A DNA stretch of 64,000 bases from Antedon mediterranea (taxonomy: Eukaryota > Echinodermata > Crinoidea > Comatulida > Antedonidae), in NCBI RefSeq assembly GCF_964355755.1, contig NC_092673.1, forward strand, positions 32,059,001-32,123,000. Reading direction: 5' to 3'. Shown piece by piece: positions 10,195 to 21,468 of this stretch. The notes under the pieces were generated by a model. That model ran no database searches, was not told where the DNA came from, and worked only from the letters and a program-made list of their open reading frames with translations. The translations under genes were made by a program, and so were the position numbers. Each line of letters opens with the position of its first letter. Positions within the stretch are counted from its first letter, which is position 1.

Positions 10195-10480
10195 TACAGC
10201 TAATTAGTAATTAGGCCTAGCCTAGGCCTAGTTATAAGTTAGGCCCTAGCTGTTTAATAAATTATACACGCCATTAGTGACTAGCCTAAGCCTAGTAGTA
10301 TTAGTAAGTAGGATCGGAGGCCCTGGCACCTACAACGTCTAAACTAGCCTAGGCCTAGGCTAGTTTAGGCCGCCTCCTCCTCTAGCTAGGCGTAGGCTAG
10401 CCTAGGCCTAAACTAAATGTTTTCTGACTAGGCCTATGCCTAGCCTGCGGGCAGGCCTACCTAGGCCTGGGCCTACCGAA
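10195..10480. repeat. AGGCCTA/CTAGGCCT-rich tract
   Basis: Dense irregular reiteration of TAGGCCTA, CTAGCCTA and CCTAGGCC on both strands, inside the Harbinger right half. Similar smaller tracts occur at 2535-2625, 6930-6960 and 62620-62960. This looks like a genome-wide compositional repeat of the host rather than part of one element. Confidence 0.7.
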
Positions 10481-10776
10481 AGTTCACAAATATATAATTT
10501 AGATTAGTGTTGAGATGAGTCTAATTCTTATTTTAATAACTTATATCAGGAAAAGTACATGAAACGTTTTTTGCTATTGGTCAAAAGTTTAACTCACCAT
10601 GTCGCGACGTCGTGTATTTCTCGATTTGGCAGACGAGAACCAGCTCCTGTATCGGGCCGGCTAAACTACGAGCATTAGTTAATTAAAATTTCACATAAAC
10701 TAATGACGTCATACACAAAAAAACCTTTACTTTCTCGGCGGCTCGTTCCCGATCGAGATACCGAAAGCTCTCTAAT

Positions 10777-11476
10777 ATCATCGTACCCCGCCGAGTTTTT
10801 TCCGCCGATAAAGTACGCGAGTAATATCATTTTTTGTGCGTTCAATGCAAACGTCAGAGGAAGTCCTCGACGAAGGTACTTCCGCTAAGTTAATAAATTC
10901 TGGCAATTATAATCAATACAAATTAATTATTATCAATTAATAAATAAAAAAAGTTAGACAATAATATGAAGTTGCTGCTATAAATATATTGAGAAAAAAT
11001 TGTATTGTTTTGATAAATAAGTCAGTTAGACCACAATTTACAAAATTCATTTTCATTTATCCACTATAGACAGTAGTAACAGTACAAAAGTGTTGCTTAA
11101 ACTACACTTCAGAAAAGAAAATATGATCGAAATTTGCAGAAAGATGCAATTAAACACTGTTATTTCAAAGTTCGGAACGTCCGTAATTACTATTGGCCCA
11201 ATATTACGGACATGAAATAACGATAAGTCTATAAGACTATAGAGATACCGTACTTAAATGATAGGGAATTCCCAGCAAAATGCAATGATGATGGACAAAT
11301 CAATGACCAATATGATGGGGTTTTCCACGAACACAGTGTGTAGTGGCATTTCGTACCTTTTCATGACGCACACAAGCAATCCAAACAGTTATTCTGAGCA
11401 TGTTTAGAAAAATTAAGCTGACCGCCGGTAAATTGACTGCTGGTTGATTTGACGCTGCAGTTTATCAATTTACATA
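10777..11476. other. Unannotated spacer between Harbinger and the BEL element
   Basis: AT-rich with no convincing reading frame. It ends at GGCTC (11477-11481), the left target duplication of the BEL element. I see no exon of the minus-strand DED gene here, although that gene's last visible exon points this way. Confidence 0.4.
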
Positions 11477-11481
11477 GGCTC

Positions 11482-12301
11482 TGTTACAGCTTGAGTACGA
11501 CGCATTTGGCGTCCCATACTTTATTTTTAAATTACCTTTCTTGCTTCTCATGTTACCGAGGTTACTGTGTTGTTTTCTCCGAAAGAGAGCAGTCATCTTC
11601 ACCATGTTTCATTCCAAAAGGCATAGTCGCAGATAGATGTATGTTTTTATATGCTTTTAATTATTATCATACATTTAATTAATAACTTAGGAATCATATG
11701 ACGTAAGATTTAGTATTTGTAACTTTATAGTTTTCTTTATTTTGTAAGTTTAAGTTTCGAGCATCCTTGATTGTTACCATCCATTGTGTACAGCATTATG
11801 CTAGCCTAAAAGATGCGATTAGCGCTGTTCGCCCGACTATATAGATTAGTTGGAAGCTTTTAATTATGTTATAACTTTATATATTATGATTGACATTCAT
11901 CGTATTCTGTGGTAGATTTACCCACGATATTGTAGTTTATGTGATCAACATTTTAGTAGTTCATGTGTAGTTAGTTTAGCTATGTAATTGGAAACTTATA
12001 TTTCAATATAGAATTCTTCATGGATAGACCATGTGAGTTATCACGGCGTGCAGAATTATGTTCGTTACGCTTGACTGAGCACAAGTAGTGCGCAGCTGCA
12101 GAATAGGCCAATAAGATTGTTTATATGTTATATAAAGGAATCGACTATAGAAATCATCAGTATGCACAATACAGTGCTTAATTAGTATTTTGATGTTAAT
12201 TCTTGTTTATTTTTTCTATTAAATTTCAGTTAAAACCGTTTGACACAATAACGCGTTACAAGTTTCTGTTATTTGCCTTTTACACGTGACTGGAGGTCAC
12301 A
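11482..12301 (+). repeat. BEL/Pao 5' LTR
   Basis: Begins TGTTACAG, ends GGTCACA. A TATA box (TATATAAAG, about 12130-12138) precedes the likely R region by the usual spacing; the equivalent in the 3' LTR is near 21070. No clear tRNA primer-binding match is visible immediately after 12301. Confidence 0.9.
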
Positions 12302-12345
12302 TTTTAAGTTTTAAATCTTTGTGAGTGGAAACTTGCAAGAATACG

Positions 12346-14397
12346 ATGTCACAAGCGGGATCGTCAGTGAGCAGGAGTGGTAGTCATGTGAGCATAAGCC
12401 ATGCTCGTGCGAGAGCTGATTTGGCCATGGCAAAGGCACGTGTTGAATTTGCTAAGAAGAAAGTTTCTCTATTAAGAATCAAAGCTATAGCTGAGGCAGA
12501 CGTTCAACTGTTAAATGCAGAAGAAGATGAGGCAGTTTGTCAGGCAAGAGCAGACTCCTATTTGCAATCATCTGAAGATGATGATTATGATTTCGACACC
12601 TACAGCGTGTGCGATGATGTCAGCGATGTGATGAGCAAAGAGTCTAGTATTGAATCTCTTGAACCAATTCAATCTTCATCACACCTCGACCCTGAACAAT
12701 TACCATCACCATTGTTGAACAAAGTACCTGAATACAAGCCAATACCACCACCACCATTATTTACCCAAATTAAAGATTACAAGCCAGCTTCACCACCACC
12801 ACTGATGAAATTTGCTCCACCTCTACCAAACCTTGACCAATTACCACCAACATTGTTGAAGAAGAAACTCTGTCGGAACTGTTTAACGCATGGACATTTT
12901 GTTTCTTTGTGCCCGAAGAACAGTTTTTGCAAAAATTGTACCCTGAAACATTCGGGCTTCCTTCATACTCCAAAACGACCTGTTAGAGCTGATGCTAATG
13001 CGACTGCACATGCAGCAGCAGTTCCAACTCCAGATCAAAGTAGTAGTGCAATCACCACTCAACTCAATAATTCAAGGTCATCAATGGCAGTTAACGGAAA
13101 TGCGACACGAGTAGGTCTAGCTGTAGTACCTGTCAAAGTAAGGTGCCCAGGAACCAGAAAGACAATCAAAACGTACGCATTTTTGGACAATGGATCAACT
13201 GCAACCTTCTGCACAGACGCCCTAGCTCACAAATTAAATGCGAAAGGCAAGAGAGTCCAGTTAAAATTAACCACAGTAAACGGTCAATCATCATCGGAAT
13301 GCAACCTCATCTCATTAGAAATTTCAACCCTGAATGGTGATGCAGTCTTTACAGCACCAAACGTTCACACAAAACCAAAATTGCCAGTCTTAAAAAGTGC
13401 AATTGCCACGATAGATGATATTAAGAATTGGGTGCACCTGGAAGGGGTAAACATAGATACCATTGATGCAAATGTTGATTTGCTGATTGGGGGAGACCTA
13501 CCAGAACTACACCAACCATATGAAGTGAAACCAGCTATGAATGGTGGGCCATACGCCACACGAACAGCTCTTGGTTGGGTTGTGAATGGTCCGTTGACTT
13601 CAACTAGATGCCAAGTTCAAAACTGCAATTTTATCTGTGCAGAACCACTGGAAGAGCAGTTTAAGCAATTTTGTAACATTGAGTTCAATAATATCCCAAC
13701 TGAGAAGACAGTTATGTCTCGGAACGACCTTCAAGCACTACAGATGATGCAAGCATCGACTAAATTCAAAAACGGCCATTACCAAGTATCGATGCCATGG
13801 AAAAGCCCACCTGAGGAATTTCCAAACAACAAGGCTGTGGCGCTGAAAAGACTCAATCTTCTAAAATCTAGGCTGATCAAGGACAGTACACTTCACACGA
13901 AGTACACACAATTTATGAACGACCTGTTGTTAAAGGGCTACGCAGAAAAGGCGTTGCAGAAAGACCAACCTAGATGGTATTTGCCACACCATCCGGTGTT
14001 GAACCCACAAAAGCCAGGAAAGGTTCGAGTAGTGTTCGATGGGTCAGCTAAGTATCAAGGTGTTTGCTTAAATGATAAACTTTACCAAGGTCCTGATCTT
14101 ACAAACACATTAGTCGGCGTACTACTGCGCTTTCGTCTGGGACCCATCGCCTTTGCAGCGGACATCGAAAAGATGTTCTACCAAGTAAAGGTTGGAGAGA
14201 CTGATAGTCACTACCTATCACACTTATGGTGGGAAGACGGCAATCTGAATATGAACCCACAAGAGTACCAGATGGTTGTACATCTTTTCGGAGGAAAGTC
14301 TTCACCTAGTTGTTCCAATTTTGCTCTCCGGAAGGTTGCCAAAGACCATGCGGATGATTTTGATCCTGTTGTAACTAACGCAGTCAACAACAACTTT
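12346..14397 (+). pseudogene. BEL/Pao gag, protease and N-terminal reverse transcriptase
   Basis: The first in-frame ATG is at 12346. Order: Ala/Lys/Glu-rich coiled coil (residues ~10-70), acidic and Pro-rich linker, a Cys-rich zinc knuckle pair (CRNCLTHGHFVSLC and CKNC...H), an aspartic-protease segment with the Asp-Asn-Gly-Ser catalytic variant (AFLDNGSTATFC, about 13180), then the RT fingers and palm (VRVVFDGSAKYQG, and the first catalytic Asp in AFAADIEKMFYQV). The frame ends at TAA 14398-14400 directly before the catalytic Asp-Asp box, because the nested LTR element begins there. The remainder of pol resumes at 17765. The ORF is otherwise undamaged. Confidence 0.9.
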
Positions 14398-14402
14398 TAA
14401 AG

Positions 14403-15010
14403 ATATAAAGATATACTTTTATATTTAAGAAATTGACCTTTGTATCGGAATTCAGATAGGTTCACAAACTTGACCCAGAAAGTCCGAAGGAGAGTTTGTC
14501 CAGATGTTTTAATGACCATTTAGTTTATAATAGAATCCCTAAAGAAAACACTTAGCTTAATTTTGTGACTTTCCCATCGTTAAAACCAGGAGTGATTGAC
14601 ACTATTTAAGTACAGATTTGACAGTGTCATCCATCACAGAAATACCTTATGATACCGTTAATCACTCCCACTTAAACACCCCTGGATCAACTTAGGACCA
14701 ATCGTTACCCTCACAGATGATGTAATGACATTATGCAAATGAACTGAGCCAATATACCCCCAAGTTTCAGAAGGGCCCAGACACATCTTACAACCACGCC
14801 ACGGAACACACACCATACAGCCACTTCTCCAGAAGCAGACCTACACACTTCACACCTCACTGACAGCATCATTGAATGTCCGTTCCTTATGTATACTTAT
14901 AGTTGTATATTGTACTGAAGTATTACACTGAATAAATAATATATGTGTTACGACAGTCAAGCGAGTCAGAGTCCTTCATTAGTACCTCAACAACGAAACA
15001 TTATATTACA
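14403..15010 (+). repeat. Inner element 5' LTR
   Basis: Begins GATATAAAGATATAC (5' few bases missing compared with the 3' copy) and ends ATTATATTACA. A polyadenylation signal (TGAATAAATAAT, near 14930) lies about 75 bp before the LTR end. Confidence 0.88.
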
Positions 15011-15148
15011 TGGTGGAAGACCCAAATTTCATAAGGAACGGAGTGAGAAAACAAGAAATAAACACTTAACAAGACACGAAGACGAAGACGAAGACAAAAA
15101 TAACCATATTTGTTTGAAAGGAGAGAAATTTACTTTGACTCAAAAGAC

Positions 15149-15336
15149 AAGCTGAAATTATATTTGAATGAGATCGAGACAAGCAGAAATTTGATCAAAT
15201 TATTACCATTGGATGAAGACAAAAAAAGATAATCGAGGAAGTAAGCTGAAATTATATTTGAATGAAATCGAGACAAGCAGAAATTTTATGAAATTATAAC
15301 CATTGGATAAAGACAAAGAAGATAATCGAGGAAGAC
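15149..15336 (+). repeat. 94-bp tandem duplication in the inner LTR element leader
   Basis: Copies start with AAGCTGAAATTATATTTG at 15149 and 15243 and each ends GATAATCGAGGAAG. They differ at a handful of bases. They lie between the primer-binding site and the 176-codon frame, the usual place of packaging signals; that role is an inference. Confidence 0.8.
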
Positions 15337-15429
15337 CCAAGAAGAATCAAAACAGAAGCAAGCGGACAAGAACTGTTTCGTTTAGAGACTTTCAACTTCA
15401 CGCCGTTTTTTTCGATCGTTTTTTAACAT

Positions 15430-15600
15430 TTACTTTTTGACCATTTTGAACATTGATGAACACCTATCGCATTTTTTTTAATTCGTTGTTTGAAAATTTG
15501 AACATTGATGAGCACCTTTAACATTTTTTTAATTCGTTGTTTGAACATTTAGACATTTTTGAACACTTTTTGCATTCCTTTAATTCATTTTTAATTGGAT
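15430..15600 (+). repeat. Three diverged tandem copies of a ~55-bp unit
   Basis: The core TTTGAACATTGATGA(A/G)CACC followed by a T-run and AATTCGTTGTTTGA recurs roughly every 50-60 bp. It is part of the inner LTR element's untranslated leader. Confidence 0.6.
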
Positions 15601-15715
15601 CCGAAGCATTTGGGGTAAGTCAAAACCATTTTGATTTTTGATTTGTAACCTTTATTGAAAAAGTGAGAGTTTACATATATACACACTAAAATTGTTTTTT
15701 AAATTGTTAAAATAA

Positions 15716-16246
15716 TTGTTGAATAAACCCGCCGATAATAACGATAAAATCCAAAACACCATTAATGTAGTAAATGACGAAATCAATGTTGAATTTGTAG
15801 ACGAACACGATAGGACACCCACCCAATTGCAATCAGATACCCTTACACATCCAACTAAAGTAGAACCCCTTAACTTGCAACCTTACATTGACTGTGTAGA
15901 GAATAACATGGGATTAGCAGCCCCATTCCAAATGAAAGAAGAACAAATAAAGGAACAAACTAATTTAATTATGACAGCACCTAATGATTCAAATATGACA
16001 TTAAACCGAGGTAGATTTAAAGCAGGACATTTCCAAGTTTTAGTTTCATATTCTAAACCGACTTCAGCCAAACGCAACACTGATGAAACAAAACAAGAAT
16101 CTAATGATCGCAAATTTTGGTGGAATATTGACAGATATAACGATACAGATAAATTGATTAAAGAGATCATTAATGATAAACAGATACCGATAAGTGGATC
16201 GCCAAAACGATTCATAAAACGTTTGTATAATGCAACGAATTACTGA
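15716..16246 (+). CDS. Orphan 176-codon frame of the inner LTR element
   Basis: The only long frame of the element. It opens directly after a TAA and has no ATG until about 15908 (Asn-Asn-Met-Gly), so it either starts internally (~110 residues) or is entered by splicing. The product is Asn/Asp/Lys/Thr-rich, with a C-terminal basic-aromatic segment (RKFWWNIDRYNDTDKLIKE, then a Ser-Pro-Lys-Arg-Phe stretch). No zinc knuckle, protease or polymerase motif is present. It could be a diverged gag-like structural protein or a captured host sequence; I cannot assign it. Confidence 0.45.
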   Translation: MLNKPADNNDKIQNTINVVNDEINVEFVDEHDRTPTQLQSDTLTHPTKVEPLNLQPYIDCVENNMGLAAPFQMKEEQIKEQTNLIMTAPNDSNMTLNRGRFKAGHFQVLVSYSKPTSAKRNTDETKQESNDRKFWWNIDRYNDTDKLIKEIINDKQIPISGSPKRFIKRLYNATNY

Positions 16247-17152
16247 TTTAATTTTTTTGCAAGATTATTTTTAAATTACGACATTTGCTAAATTATTGAT
16301 AGCATAGTCTACGTATTTGATGAGATTTGTTTAATAATGATGTGATTTCAGTTAAAAGAGAATTGAATTTATGTTTAAGTATTGATTTTGTAACGAGTTT
16401 TTTGATAAAGATTAATTTTGAATTTTTATGATCGATATATTGAGATATTGAAAAGAACGACAATCATTTTGTAACAAATATTTTGTTGAACCTTTGAGTC
16501 GTTAATCTCAAGCATTAATTAATTGATATACAATAACAGGAGATTTTCTTAGTACTTTTAATTGTAATTTTTTTAACATTGAGTACAAAAGTCGAATTTG
16601 CCGACCGATTGAAATCGTAATTACCTGTAAATATATATGCTTAAATCGATAAAGTTGTGACGATAACGATATATTGTGGATAAGTTTGTGTCAACGGGAC
16701 ACACACATTTGTTTCTTTAAAGTTTTAAGTGATTAAGTTTGATATTTTGATTTTAGGCTAATCAGCCACAGTTTCTTGAGTTTTATGTTTTAATTTGATG
16801 ATTTATGTTTGAAGACCATTAGAACGCGATGAGTTGTCGCACGATTTGATGTATGTTCAATGTAACATACTATTTTTAAGTTTTGTAATTTTATTTTTAA
16901 CTGATTTATGTTTGATTTACGCGAATTTTTATACCAAATTCATTTTTAATTTCATTTTTTAAGAGAGAGAAGAGAGAGAGTGAAAGTGATAAGGTTACAC
17001 TTCAGAGTCAGTGGTTTTGGCTAACTCAATTTTTGCATATATGTATAATAATGTTTTTTTTTCTTTTATATAACTTTAATTTTGCATGCCACTATTATAA
17101 CCATTTTTATATGTTAAATAGATTAAAAAAAAAAGAAAGGGAAACAGAGGGA
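16247..17152 (+). other. 3' untranslated part of the inner LTR element
   Basis: AT-rich with no convincing frame. It contains a GA-rich stretch (AGAGAGAAGAGAGAGAG, about 16963-16980) and ends with the polypurine tract at about 17134-17152 abutting the 3' LTR. Confidence 0.6.
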
Positions 17153-17764
17153 TGTGATATAAAGATATACTTTTATATTTAAGAAATTGACCTTTGTATC
17201 GGAATTCAGATAGGTTCACAAACTTGACCCAGAAAGTCCGAAGGAGAGTTTGTCCAGATGTTTTAATGACCATTTAGTTTATAATAGAATCCCTAAAGAA
17301 AACACTTAGCTTAATTTTGTGACTTTCCCATCGTTAAAACCAGGAGTGATTGACACTATTTAAGTACAGATTTGACAGTGTCATCCATCACAGAAATACC
17401 TTATGATACCGTTAATCACTCCCACTTAAACACCCCTGGATCAACTTAGGACCAATCGTTACCCTCACAGATGATGTAATGACATTATGCAAATGAACTG
17501 AGCCAATATACCCCCAAGTTTCAGAAGGGCCCAGACACATCTTACAACCACGCCACGGAACACACACCATACAGCCACTTCTCCAGAAGCAGACCTACAC
17601 ACTTCACACCTCACTGACAGCATCATTGAATGTCCGTTCCTTATGTATACTTATAGTTGTATATTGTACTGAAGTATTACACTGAATAAATAATATATGT
17701 GTTACGACAGTCAAGCGAGTCAGAGTCCTTCATTAGTACCTCAACAACGAAACATTATATTACA
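17153..17764 (+). repeat. Inner element 3' LTR
   Basis: Begins TGTGATATAAAG directly after the purine tract and ends ATTATATTACA at 17764; the next base is the first of the resumed BEL reverse transcriptase (Val-Asp-Asp). Confidence 0.9.
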
Positions 17765-20316
17765 GTAGACGACTGTCTCAAATCCGTAGACAGCGAAGAG
17801 ACAGCCATTGAGCTTGCCAAGGGATTAAAGAATTTGCTGACTCGTGGAGGTTTCAACTTGACCAAGTGGGTCTCAAACTCCAACCAACTTGTGTCCACGC
17901 TCACAGACAGTGGACAGAATGCTTCAACATCATTGTTTGGAGGGGAACAACAAAGAGCACTGGGAGTACACTGGTTTGTAAAACAAGATGCACTTGGTTA
18001 CGTTATTTCTCCAAAGAAGCAACCCAGCACAAGAAGGGGAATTTTGTCTGTAGTAGCATCCGTCTACGACCCTCTAGGACTAATAACACCATTCATATTA
18101 AAGGCAAAGCTGCTACTCCGAGAACTGTGTTTGATTGGATGCAAATGGGACGAACCTATTCCAGTAGAACTACAGATTAAATGGCATGAATGGTTAAAGG
18201 AACTTCAGAGTCTTGATAAGTTGAACATTCGACGTTGCTACAAACCGTCAGATTTCGGCAACGTCACGTATAGAGAGTTACATCATTTTGGAGATGCATC
18301 ATACACGAGCTATGGAGCTGCATCCTACCTTTACCAGAAGGACGAGTGTGGAAACGTATGCGGGACCCTTGTGACTGCGAAGTCAAGACTTGCTCCGGTC
18401 AAGACCCAGACAATTCCTAGATTGGAACTACAAGCAGCTGTCCTGGCAAGTCGCCTTGACAGAATCATTCGAGAAGAGCTGCATGAAATAAAAATCGATA
18501 GAACAGTTTGTTGGACAGACAGCACATGCGTGTTGAGATATTTGAACAATGAAGAAACGAGATTCAAGACATTTGTTGGGAATAGAGTGACAACAATTCT
18601 TAATCAAACAACTAAGGAACAGTGGCGACACGTCAGTTCCGCTCAAAATCCAGCCGATCTAGCCTCACGCGGAATGTCTGCAGAGGATATGATGACAAGT
18701 GAAATGTGGTTCACTGGTCCCAGTTTCTTGATGGAAGATGAAAGTGAATGGCCTCAAATGCCTACCGACTTTAATACTATCGTAGAAGATCCAGAAGTAA
18801 AAACTGTAAACGCTGTAACCGTTAAATTAAATGACGACAGAATAAATGACCTCATCAACCGCTTTTCAAGTTGGACCAAGTTGATAAAGGTTTTTGCTTG
18901 GATACTACGATGGCGACGCAGAGTAAAGAACAAAGGTACCAACATTAACAGTTTCATATCCGTTGATGAGTGGAAAAACGCTGAGACAGTAATTTTCAGA
19001 TACATACAAAATCAAGCACTTCACTCTGAAGTTAACCATCTCCAAACCAATCAACAAGTCAAGAAGGGTAGCTCTCTCATAAAGCTAGATCCAATTGTAA
19101 TGAACGGTTTGATGCGAGTAGGTGGTAGATTGAAAAGATCTGAAATTAGTGATGCAGCAAAACATCAAATTATCCTTCCAAAGAATCACCATGTAACCTT
19201 ACTTAGCCTACGACACTATCATGCTATTTCCGGACATTCTGGCGTAGAGCATACACTGGCGGCGATACGTCAACGATTCTGGCCGATCGGTGGAAGAGTA
19301 AATTTGAAGTCAGTTGTTCGCCGATGTGTTAAGTGCCGTAAGAATACAGCGCCAGTAATGCAACAAAAGATGTCCGATCTACCAGCTGATCGCGTTAAAT
19401 CTACACCACCATTTACCAACATTGGAGTGGACTGTTTCGGTCCATTTTACGTGAGACAAGGAAGGTCAAGTGTTAAAAGATACGGAATCATCTTCACTTG
19501 CTTAACTGTCAGAGCAGTTCACCTTGAATTATCAAGCTCCTTGGACACTACCTCGTTTATTAACGCTTTAAGGAGATTTATTGCCAGAAGAGGAACTCCA
19601 GTAGAGATTCGCTCTGACAATGGAGGAAATTTTGTCAAGAGGAATAAGGAGTTAAAGGCTGCAATTGAACTGTGGAATCAAGACCAAATTCACCAATACC
19701 TCCTGCAACGACATATTGTGTGAAAATTTAACCCTCCTCTAGCCTCTCATTTTGGCGGAGTGTGGGAAAGGTGTATTCGAACAGTACGTAAAGTTTTAAG
19801 TGGATTAATACAGGAACAAATATTGAAGGAGGAAGGATTAAGAACCCTGTTTTGTGAGGTAGAAAGCATTATCAATAATCGACCACTTACAAAGGTGTCT
19901 AATGATCCGAAGGATAGCGAGCCATTGACTCCGAATCACCTATTGCTGTTACGCACAGGTTCTCAACTACCACCAGCAACACTTACGCAAGATGATGCTC
20001 ATGCAACCAAGCGCTGACGGCAAGTTCAGTACCTGGCCGACTTATTTTGGCGTAGATGGAAACGAGAGTACCTGCCCTCTCTACAGGAAAGGCGCAAATG
20101 GCATCACAAGCATGGAAACCTCAAGGTCGGTGACGTTGTAATCGTTGCGAATGAGTTAACTCCACGGAATTCATGGCCGCTGGCAGTGTCGTGGAAGTAT
20201 ACACAAGCACTGCAGATGGTCTTGTTAGATCTGCTAAAGTGAAGACTAAAATGTCAACTCTCGTTAGACCAATCTCAAAATTGGTATCGCTTGAAGTCGC
20301 AAGTGATTTGTTTTAA
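17765..20316 (+). pseudogene. BEL/Pao pol 3' part: RT palm, RNase H, integrase; broken
   Basis: Resumes at the RT catalytic VDDCLKSV, then the Pao-type RNase H with its acidic residues (HHFGDASY, IPRLELQAAV, CWTDSTCVLRY), an integrase HHCC zinc module (HYHAISGHSG...CVKC) and the integrase core Asp residues (IGVDCFGPF, IRSDNGGNF). Three lesions follow: TGA at 19721-19723 before the third catalytic acidic residue, TGA at 20015-20017, and a frameshift near 20180 after which homology continues to TAA 20314-20316. All lie in the last quarter of pol. With a split RT as well, this copy makes no functional polymerase. Confidence 0.9.
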
Positions 20317-20423
20317 GATATGAACTTTATGAACCTTTATTTTAATCTTTATGTAGTTAGTGTAACTCAAGCTTATTGTTTGAATTTGTAAAGGCTGGTT
20401 AGTGGCGCCTTTAGGGGCCGGTG

Positions 20424-21241
20424 TGTTACAGCTTAAGTACGACGCATTTGGCGTCCCATACTTTATTTTTAAATTACCTTTCTTGCTTCTCATGTTACCG
20501 AGGTTACTTTGTTGTTTTCTCCGAAAGAGAGCAGTCATCTTCACCATGTTTCATTCTAAAAGGCATAGTCGCAGATAGATGTATGTTTTTATATGCTTTT
20601 AATTATTATCATACATTTAATTAATAACTTAGGAATCATATGACGTAAGATTTAGTATTTGTAACTTTATAGTTTTCTTTATTTTGTAAGTTTAAGTTTC
20701 GATCATCCTTGATTGTTACCATCCATTGTGTACAGCATTATGCTAGCCTAAAAGATGCGATTAGCGCTGTTCGCCCGACTATATAGATTAGTTGGAAGCT
20801 TTTAATTATGTTATAACTTTATATATTATGATTGACATTCATCGTATTCTGTGGTAGATTTACCCACGATATTGTAGTTTGTGATCAACATTTTAGTAGT
20901 TCATGTGTAGTTAGTTTAGCTATGTAATTGGAAACTTATATTTCAATATAGAATTCTTCATGGATAGACCATGTGAGTTATCACGGCGTGCAGAATTATG
21001 TTCGTTACGCTTGACTGAGCACAAGTAGTGCGCAGCTGCAGAATAGGCCAATAAGATTGTTTATATGTTATATAAAGGAATCGACTATAGAAATCATCAG
21101 TATGTACAATACAGTGCTTAATTAGTATTTTGATGTTAATTCTTGTTTATTTTTTCTATTAAATTTCAGTTAAAACCGTTTGACACAATAACGCGTTACA
21201 AGTTTTTGTTATTTGCCTTTTACACGTGACTGGAGGTCACA
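20424..21241 (+). repeat. BEL/Pao 3' LTR
   Basis: 818 bp, matching the 5' LTR except for about six substitutions and a 2-bp gap. It is followed by GGCTC (21242-21246), the second target-duplication copy. The purine/G-rich stretch before it (TTTAGGGGCCGG) is the likely polypurine tract. Confidence 0.9.
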
Positions 21242-21468
21242 GGCTCTTCCAATCCTGGACTTCTATAACGTTAATAGTTATTATATTATGATGAAATAGG
21301 ATCTAAATTTTAATTTAGTGGCAACTGGGGCAAGACCCCTGCGTCCGCCCTGATATTAATATTAACTATACCATTGGATCTGCCTCTGTAGAGTTTGCAT
21401 TCATGACATCAAAGGAACAAATGAGGTCGTTCTCAAGTCCTATTTTCAAAGGTAATTAAAGAACTTAC

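Larger units (their letters stand above)
6708..10773. mobile_element. PIF/Harbinger element with both canonical genes
   Basis: The ends are inverted repeats: AGAGAGCTTTCG at 6708-6719, continuing to GGGAACGAG at 6740, against CTCGTTCCCGATCGAGA at 10742-10758 and CGAAAGCTCTCT at 10762-10773. Flanks read AAT on both sides (6705-6707 and 10774-10776), compatible with a 3-bp duplication, although the usual Harbinger target is TAA/TTA. Inside are a plus-strand DDE transposase and a convergent minus-strand Myb/SANT-like DNA-binding gene, the two proteins that Harbinger elements need. Both have frame lesions, so this copy looks recently dead. Confidence 0.85.
14403..17764 (+). mobile_element. Non-autonomous LTR retrotransposon nested in the BEL reverse transcriptase
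   Basis: Two LTRs of about 610 bp (14403-15010 and 17153-17764) look identical by eye. The 3' LTR begins TGTGATATAAAG right after a purine tract (AAAGGGAAACAGAGGGA); the 5' LTR lacks the first few bases. After the 5' LTR, TGGTGGAAGACCC is positioned as a primer-binding site. The 2.1-kb interior has no protease, RT, RNase H or integrase, only one 176-codon frame and tandem repeats. It therefore depends on another element's enzymes. No clean target duplication is visible; the left junction appears to have lost a few bases. It splits the BEL RT at its catalytic box. Confidence 0.88.
11482..21241 (+). mobile_element. BEL/Pao LTR retrotransposon, nested by another LTR element
   Basis: LTRs of 820 bp (11482-12301) and 818 bp (20424-21241), both starting TGTTACAGC and ending GGTCACA, flanked by the 5-bp duplication GGCTC (11477-11481 and 21242-21246). 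The LTRs differ at only about seven positions, so the insertion is young. The internal region encodes gag, aspartic protease, reverse transcriptase, RNase H and integrase in BEL order. The reverse transcriptase is split by a 3.36-kb insertion, and the pol 3' part has two in-frame TGAs plus a frameshift, so it cannot be autonomous. It inserted just beyond the last visible exon of the minus-strand DED/TRADD-N gene. Confidence 0.93.
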
